IMG/VR virus record: IMGVR_UViG_3300017593_000873
Location: 1-24,364 of that record
Direction: 5' to 3' (one strand)
Origin: a virus
Length of the DNA stretch: 24,364 bases
The first letter of the stretch is position 1, and every line of letters begins with the position of its first letter. The translations under genes and the position numbers were made by a program. Shown here piece by piece: positions 20,185 to 24,364 of the stretch. Under the pieces are notes generated by a model. The model saw nothing but the letters and a program-made list of their open reading frames with translations, was not told the DNA's origin and did not search any database.

Positions 20185-21384
20185 ATGGCAAACACACTTA
20201 CAGCCTTCAATGCGGAATTATGGTCGGCGGTTGCTCAAGACATAATCTACAAGGAGAATGTTATCCTGCCGATTGCCAATACTGAATTCAAAGAAGGACT
20301 AAAGAGAGGAATGGATGTCTTGCACAGACCTTATGCCTCCAAGACATTAACAGCAGTAGATTATACCAAAGGGAGTGATGTAACCTTGCAGGACATTGGA
20401 GCGACTGATGATTATGTCACCATTGACCAGCAAAAGATAGTTCCCTTTGAGATTGATGACATTGACCGTATCCAGAACAAATACGATGCGCTTGCAATGT
20501 ATGCTGGAATGGCTGGTCGTGCTTTGAGAAACAAGTTGGAGCAGAAAGCAGTTGATACAATTAAGAATGCAGCCAAATCGTATGTGGACGCTGGAGATGT
20601 TGGCGGAGATGCGGGGAACTACATCTCGGTTTCTACCAGTAATGTTGACAAAATCTTCACTCAAGGCGGGGTTAAGTTAAGCAACTACCTCCGTGCTCAA
20701 CAGGGGAGATTTGCCATTATTGGTCCGAGAACCTACGCTACTTTACTGGAATATCTTGGTGGCAAGGATACTGATTTTGCTGATACTGTAGGAGAAAATG
20801 GTAAGGTAGGAAGAAGGTTTGGGATGGACATTATTGTCTCACCTAACCTTCCTTTCTCTGCCAAGTGGACACCTGCGGACAATCCTTCTAACGGTCAGAC
20901 CTTGACTATTGCGGGGGTAACCTTTACCTTCGTAAGCACTCTCGGTAGCACTGCTGGAAATGTCAAAATTGGCACTGATACTGCTACTACTCTTGACAAT
21001 CTGGTGGCTGCTATCAACGGCAGTTCTGGTGCTGGCACTACTTATGTAGAGTTAGGAGCAGAAGACAGAAGGATTTTGGTCCAAAATGGTATTACTGCCA
21101 CTGATGGCACTTCCTACATTACCATCACTGGTTATGGAGACATCTCTACCGCTACTTCAGTTTCCGCTGATGCTTGGAGTTTGCAGAGGTCTCACGCCAT
21201 TATCGGCGTTAAGAAAGCAGTTGATGTGGTTATTCAGAAAGATGTCACCTTTGAGTTCAGGAAGCCTGAAAAGAGATTGGGCAGGATTGTTCTCGCTTGG
21301 ATGCTTTACGGAGTGAAGGTATTTGAATTGAACAAGAGCGCCTTTGTAGATGTGAGAATTGACGCTTCTGGTTGGACTAACTAA
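20185..21384 (+). CDS. Major capsid protein with an inserted beta domain
   Basis: A 399-residue protein. The N-terminal part (ANTLTAFNAELWSAVAQDI; MDVLHRPY) and the end (FEFRKPEKRLGRIVLAWMLYGVKVF) fit an HK97-fold capsid protein (P-domain, A-domain, C-terminal strand). Residues about 227-334 (KWTPADN to WSLQRSH) form a separate beta-rich unit with GQTLTIAGVTFTFV, repeated G/T/S turns and NLVAAING; the sequence on both sides (MDIIVSPNLP and AIIGVKKAVD) joins naturally without it, so it looks like an inserted surface (I-type) domain. It may decorate the capsid exterior. Confidence 0.88.
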   Translation: MANTLTAFNAELWSAVAQDIIYKENVILPIANTEFKEGLKRGMDVLHRPYASKTLTAVDYTKGSDVTLQDIGATDDYVTIDQQKIVPFEIDDIDRIQNKYDALAMYAGMAGRALRNKLEQKAVDTIKNAAKSYVDAGDVGGDAGNYISVSTSNVDKIFTQGGVKLSNYLRAQQGRFAIIGPRTYATLLEYLGGKDTDFADTVGENGKVGRRFGMDIIVSPNLPFSAKWTPADNPSNGQTLTIAGVTFTFVSTLGSTAGNVKIGTDTATTLDNLVAAINGSSGAGTTYVELGAEDRRILVQNGITATDGTSYITITGYGDISTATSVSADAWSLQRSHAIIGVKKAVDVVIQKDVTFEFRKPEKRLGRIVLAWMLYGVKVFELNKSAFVDVRIDASGWTN

Positions 21385-21401
21385 CCTTTAATCTAAAACC
21401 T

Positions 21402-21866
21402 ATGGAAGAGAAATTTTTGACAGTTATAGCAATTCTGGTTTTCTTGGTGGGCTTTATGATTGGTTATGTTGTCCATCCAAGCGTTCCTGCTGGCGGAACG
21501 GTGTATAATCGGGAGATTACCTTTACTGAAGGGATAAATGTGGATGACGGAGAATTGAAACTGGGCGGAACTGCCATAACAGCCACTGCTGCGGAAATAA
21601 ATACTCTTGACGGAGTATTAACAGGTTCAACGACCTATGACCCAGCAAGTTTGGCTGACGGCGCTGGTGAGACAAAATCATTAACTGTCACTGGCGCTGC
21701 TTTAGGCGATTTCTGCTTGGTTTCTGCTCCGTATGACTTACAGGATGTGATTGCTACTTGTTATGTGCAAGCGGCAAACACGGTAGAGATAAGATTACAG
21801 AATGAGAGCGGTTCTACCGTTGACCTTGCTTCTGGAACTTGGAGAGTGCTGATTATTCCTAAATAG
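21402..21866 (+). CDS. Membrane-anchored head-fibre-like protein
   Basis: A 154-residue protein. An N-terminal hydrophobic helix (about 5-24, FLTVIAILVFLVGFMIGYVV) is followed by HPSVPAGGTVYN, then a fibre-stalk-like unit (GGTAITATAAEINTLDGV, common in phage tail-fibre stalks) and a beta-rich C-terminal domain (GALGDFCLVSAPYDLQDV, ANTVEIRLQN, SGTWRVLI). The C-terminal part resembles the Phage_fiber_2 head-fibre domain, from memory. Its anchor is similar to that of the 22323 gene. The anchor may serve export or a membrane step; a virion decoration role is possible. Confidence 0.65.
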   Translation: MEEKFLTVIAILVFLVGFMIGYVVHPSVPAGGTVYNREITFTEGINVDDGELKLGGTAITATAAEINTLDGVLTGSTTYDPASLADGAGETKSLTVTGAALGDFCLVSAPYDLQDVIATCYVQAANTVEIRLQNESGSTVDLASGTWRVLIIPK

Positions 21867-21879
21867 CCTTTTCCTTGTG

Positions 21880-21937
21880 GGGCTTGCTCAGTTCCTTTCC
21901 TTTTTGGAAGGGAACTGGCACAAGCCCAGCAGGGCTT
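21880..21937 (+). promoter_or_regulatory. Stacked hairpins between the fibre-like and basic genes
   Basis: GTTCCTTTCC-TTTTT-GGAAGGGAAC (21891-21915) sits inside GGGCTTG/CAAGCCC (21880-21927). AAGCCC can instead pair with GGGCTT at 21932-21937, so two forms compete. There is no T run, so processing or regulation is more likely than termination. AAAGGTCG follows at 21940. Confidence 0.6.
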
Positions 21938-21970
21938 ACAAAGGTCGGCTATAAAAAATAATCAGGAAAT

Positions 21971-22321
21971 ATGGCTAAAAAAAGGAAGAAAAAGAGAAAG
22001 AAAAGAAAAAAGAAAACAAGGAAAGCCCCAAAGAAGTTTATGAGAAAGAAAGGAAAGACGAAGGGGAAGACAATTTCCACAGCGGCAAGGAAGAAATACG
22101 CTACGATTATTGAGAAAAAGAAAGGAAAAAGAAAGAAAGTAGTTAAAAGATATAGATTTCCAATACCGCCTGGAGACAAAGCCCACGCCAGAAACGCTTT
22201 AGCAAGATTGCCACAAGCAAAAGGATTATCACCAGCAGAGAAAGCGAAAATCAGAAGAAGGGCTTATCGGGTTTTATACGGAGTGCCATATAAACCCAAG
22301 AGAAAGAGAAAGAAGAAATAA
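21971..22321 (+). CDS. Extremely basic protein, possible DNA-condensing virion protein
   Basis: A 116-residue protein with AGGAAAT before the ATG. The first 36 residues are almost all Lys/Arg (KKRKKKRKKRKKKTRK). The second half has RFPIPPGDKAHARNALARLP and LSPAEKAKIRRRAYRVL, a short helical pattern I recall from phage head-region proteins. The very high charge suggests it binds DNA inside the virion, like a histone-like or protamine-like protein. It lies among the head genes, between the two anchored beta proteins. Confidence 0.65.
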   Translation: MAKKRKKKRKKRKKKTRKAPKKFMRKKGKTKGKTISTAARKKYATIIEKKKGKRKKVVKRYRFPIPPGDKAHARNALARLPQAKGLSPAEKAKIRRRAYRVLYGVPYKPKRKRKKK

Positions 22322-22322
22322 T

Positions 22323-22703
22323 ATGAACAAAGCAATTTACATCTTAACAGCCTTAATAGTTGGACTGGTTATAGGTTATGTTATCCATTCTCCTTCGCCA
22401 GCGGGTTTTGCTTTTTACAATACCTTTGGCTCAGCAACGAATGCTACCACTTCAGTGGCTACTTCTACGGCAACAGAGGTTTTATCTGCTAATTCTGGGA
22501 GATTGTATGCCTTAATAAGCAATCAAGACAGCACCAATCCTGTTTATTGTGTGTTTGGAGCAACTTCCACAGCGGCGGTAAATAAAGGAATTAAGATAGA
22601 AGCAGGTGAGTATTACGAGATAACTCCTCAAAATCTATACACAGGAAAGGTCTCTTGTATTGCCAGTGGCGGGGCAGTAGTAGTAGGAACAATTGAGAAA
22701 TAA
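22323..22703 (+). CDS. Membrane-anchored beta-domain protein (decoration-like)
   Basis: A 126-residue protein starting right after the basic gene. The N-terminal helix (IYILTALIVGLVIGYVIH) and SPSPAGFAFYN match the anchor of the 21402 protein (GYVVHPSVPAGGTVYN). The rest is Ser/Thr-rich and then a beta domain (SANSGRLYALISNQDS, YCVFGATSTAAVNKGIKIEA, GKVSCIASGGAVVVGTIE), similar to small capsid- or fibre-decorating domains. It shares the anchor but not the head domain with 21402, hence a module. Confidence 0.65.
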   Translation: MNKAIYILTALIVGLVIGYVIHSPSPAGFAFYNTFGSATNATTSVATSTATEVLSANSGRLYALISNQDSTNPVYCVFGATSTAAVNKGIKIEAGEYYEITPQNLYTGKVSCIASGGAVVVGTIEK

Positions 22704-22710
22704 TTGAAAA

Positions 22711-24321
22711 ATGAGGGTATATAGACCCCTCTTAACAAATTGTATAGTCCAGAAATTCGGCTTAAAGGGAACAATACCGAAAATGTTGCCCGTTTACAGG
22801 AGATTTGGGCTGAAGGCTCATAACGGATTTGACCTTGTTTGCTGGTATAGAGAGCCAATTTACCATAGCGGAGATTTTGAAGGAGTGGCTAAAACCTATG
22901 TTGATATGGGAGGAGGAATAGGAGTAGATATTATCGGCAAAGAATTCAAACTCCGCTATTGGCACTTAAAGGAATTTGTGGTCAAAGACGGGCAAAAGGT
23001 AAAAATGGGTGATTTGATAGGATACGGAGATAGTTGCTTTGATAAAGAAACAGAAGTTTTGACAGATAAAGGGTGGAAATTATTTAAGGATTTGAAAGGA
23101 GAAGAGAAAGTAGCAACTTTAAATATGGAAACAGATGAGATTGAGTTTCAAAAACCTTTTCATTATGTTAGAAGGTTTGAACGAAATATGTATCACTTTG
23201 AAAACGGAAAAATAGATTTCTGTGTGTCTCCTGACCATAATATACTTCTTTATAGGGGGGAGTTTAGAAATAAATTGAGATTGGAGCCTATTCAGAAAAT
23301 TAAAGGAAAAGTTAAGTTGAAAGTAACAGGAAAATGGAGAGGAAAAGAGAAACAATTCTTTGTTTTACCAGAGTTTAAATATAAGGGAGACAGATGGGGA
23401 ACGATTAGAAAGAAAAGTAGAAAGAAGATTAAAATGGACGATTGGTTATTTTTTCTGGGAATTTGGTTAGCAGATGGAAATTTAGGAGAAGAGAGGAAGA
23501 ACACGATAGATTTATATCAAAGTTATTCCTATCCTCAAAACATCAAAGTTATTGATAATTTGTTAGAAAAATTGCCTTTTCATATCGTAAAAGATACAAG
23601 AAAAACAGGAAAGTCTACTTTAGGAACGAGAATTATAAAATATAATGAGTTGGCACATTGGAGAATTTCAGATAATCAACTTTATGATTATCTTAAGCAA
23701 TGTGGGAAGGGAAAAGATAAAAAGGCTCCTGATTTTATAAAAGATTTATCGGCAAGACAGATTGAAATTTTCTTGAATGGTTTCTTTCTTGGAGATGGGT
23801 GTAAAAGAATAAGAAATAATACTTACGAAAAGATTTATTATCCTGGAATATCTAAAATTATGGCTGACCAACTTCAAGAGTTTATCTTAAAAACAGGAAG
23901 AAGAGCAAGGATTGCTGTAAGGAAATTTAAAGATAGAAAAGATTTTTACGAAGTAAAGGAGTATCATTCAGTTTCTTCTTATTATAGTCCGTTGAAAGTA
24001 AAGATTATAAGATATAATGATTACGCTTATTGTGTATCTGTTCCAAACAGAACATTGTATGTTAGGAGAAATGGGAAAGCATTATTTTTAGGAAACACAG
24101 GTTTCAGCACTGGCAATCACCTTCATTTAGGATTAAAGCGGGTTGACGAGAACGGAAAGACAATAAACAAAGATAACGGCTACTTTGGAGCAATTGACCC
24201 AGAACCTTACTTTGTTAATGAGTTTGTCTTAAAAGAAAAAGCAGAAATTTTGAAAAGGTTAATTCAACAAATTAAATCAAAGTTAGTTGAAATAAGGTAT
24301 TATGGCAACAGAATGGGATAA
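22711..24321 (+). CDS. M23 peptidase with intein (virion or lysis peptidoglycan endopeptidase)
   Basis: A 536-residue precursor. The M23 (LytM) domain is in two parts: residues 1-108 (HNGFD with H37 and D41, YWHL and GQKVKMGDLIGYGDS) and 463-536 (TGFSTGNHLHLGL with H470, H472). The zinc site H..D..HxH is intact once the inserted intein is removed; the insertion is directly before the conserved STGNHLH motif. The mature enzyme, about 182 residues, would cut peptide cross-links in peptidoglycan, for entry from the tail or for lysis. A C-terminal helical tail (EKAEILKRLIQQ) follows. It overlaps the next gene by 20 bases. Confidence 0.88.
   Translation: MRVYRPLLTNCIVQKFGLKGTIPKMLPVYRRFGLKAHNGFDLVCWYREPIYHSGDFEGVAKTYVDMGGGIGVDIIGKEFKLRYWHLKEFVVKDGQKVKMGDLIGYGDSCFDKETEVLTDKGWKLFKDLKGEEKVATLNMETDEIEFQKPFHYVRRFERNMYHFENGKIDFCVSPDHNILLYRGEFRNKLRLEPIQKIKGKVKLKVTGKWRGKEKQFFVLPEFKYKGDRWGTIRKKSRKKIKMDDWLFFLGIWLADGNLGEERKNTIDLYQSYSYPQNIKVIDNLLEKLPFHIVKDTRKTGKSTLGTRIIKYNELAHWRISDNQLYDYLKQCGKGKDKKAPDFIKDLSARQIEIFLNGFFLGDGCKRIRNNTYEKIYYPGISKIMADQLQEFILKTGRRARIAVRKFKDRKDFYEVKEYHSVSSYYSPLKVKIIRYNDYAYCVSVPNRTLYVRRNGKALFLGNTGFSTGNHLHLGLKRVDENGKTINKDNGYFGAIDPEPYFVNEFVLKEKAEILKRLIQQIKSKLVEIRYYGNRMG
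23035..24096 (+). mobile_element. Intein with LAGLIDADG homing endonuclease
   Basis: Residues 109-462 of the M23 gene, 354 aa. It begins CFDKETEVLTDKGW (Cys1), has the block-B-like CVSPDHNILLYR (with S where T is usual, His conserved), and ends YCVSVPNRTLYVRRNG then LFLGN with Asn462. The penultimate residue is Gly where His is usual. The downstream +1 residue is Thr463. Two endonuclease motifs are seen: FLGIWLADGNLG and FLNGFFLGDGCKR. Splicing with Asn cyclisation and the Thr nucleophile is plausible; the missing penultimate His could lower it. Confidence 0.85.
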
Positions 24322-24364
24322 TGAAACACCACACAGCACTACTTGGGAAAATGAGGAGTTTAGC
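24302..24364 (+). CDS. Start of the next phage gene, cut by window
   Basis: ATG 24302 opens a frame that stays open to the window end. It begins MATEWDNETPHSTTWENEEF, rich in Trp, Glu and Thr. It overlaps the M23 gene by 20 bases, as is common here. Only 21 residues are visible; probably another virion gene. Confidence 0.55.
   Translation, partial: MATEWDNETPHSTTWENEEFS

Noticed and set aside
21949-22186. Minus-strand Phe-rich ORFs opposite the basic gene
   Set aside because: Produced by the Lys/Arg codon runs of the plus-strand gene.
1-24364. CRISPR array or stop-codon reassignment
   Set aside because: No regular spaced repeats; TGA, TAG and TAA all end genes at tight ATGA or similar junctions.

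Overview
The window is a contiguous piece of a tailed double-stranded DNA phage (class Caudoviricetes) or an integrated copy of one. The evidence is a small and large terminase, portal, scaffold, HK97-like major capsid protein, head-fibre-like proteins and a virion peptidoglycan hydrolase in the usual packaging-to-head order. No bacterial housekeeping gene, tRNA, rRNA or CRISPR array is visible. The DNA is AT-rich and the proteins are very rich in lysine and glutamate. TAA, TAG and TGA all act as stops. Many starts have no Shine-Dalgarno sequence and instead sit in an A-rich context ending in C/T-TATG. A host among poorly cultured bacteria such as Patescibacteria would fit, but this is inference only.

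Layout. (a) 1-2574: the end of a very large polyvalent-type protein, probably injected with the genome. (b) 2571-3577: a tiny minus-strand operon of two membrane peptides, a holin-like gene, a terminator cluster, an operator palindrome and a small basic protein. (c) 3709-6724: zinc-ribbon protein, HNH endonuclease behind a structured leader, a replication-initiator-like protein containing repeats, and a 53-residue HTH protein flanked by two copies of one promoter. (d) 6807-9326: RecB-like nuclease with an SSB-like protein, a treble-clef-like protein, a lytic transglycosylase with a small membrane protein, and YopX. (e) 9327-12965: a GC-rich structured island, then about a dozen small unknown genes, several starting from near-identical initiation segments. 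(f) 12919-14314: a resolvase-like nuclease, an HExxH metalloprotease-like protein and a papain/transglutaminase-like protein. (g) 14348-24364: terS, terL, a structured RNA leader, portal, small basic proteins, scaffold, capsid, two membrane-anchored beta-domain proteins, a strongly basic protein, and an M23 peptidase split by a LAGLIDADG intein. The right edge cuts the next gene.

How the parts fit. Regions c-d carry replication, recombination and lysis functions, and regions f-g packaging and the head. Genes are tightly packed on the plus strand, with frequent ATGA or TAATG overlaps suggesting translational coupling. Expression control seems concentrated in a few spots: a matching set of extended -10 promoters (TTGACA, 16-17 bp, TGnTAnnnT), several of which place the transcript start on or next to the start codon, and structured leaders before the HNH, RecB-like, portal and capsid genes.

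The most unusual observations are two leaders (before the HNH and RecB-like genes) with the same interleaved A-B-A'-B' inverted repeats and a similar core; a promoter-plus-antiterminator-plus-terminator RNA directly before the portal start; the minus-strand pair of membrane peptides; a membrane-anchor module shared by two head-fibre-like proteins; and an octamer, AAAGGTCG, found at least ten times, always on the plus strand and shortly upstream of a gene start.
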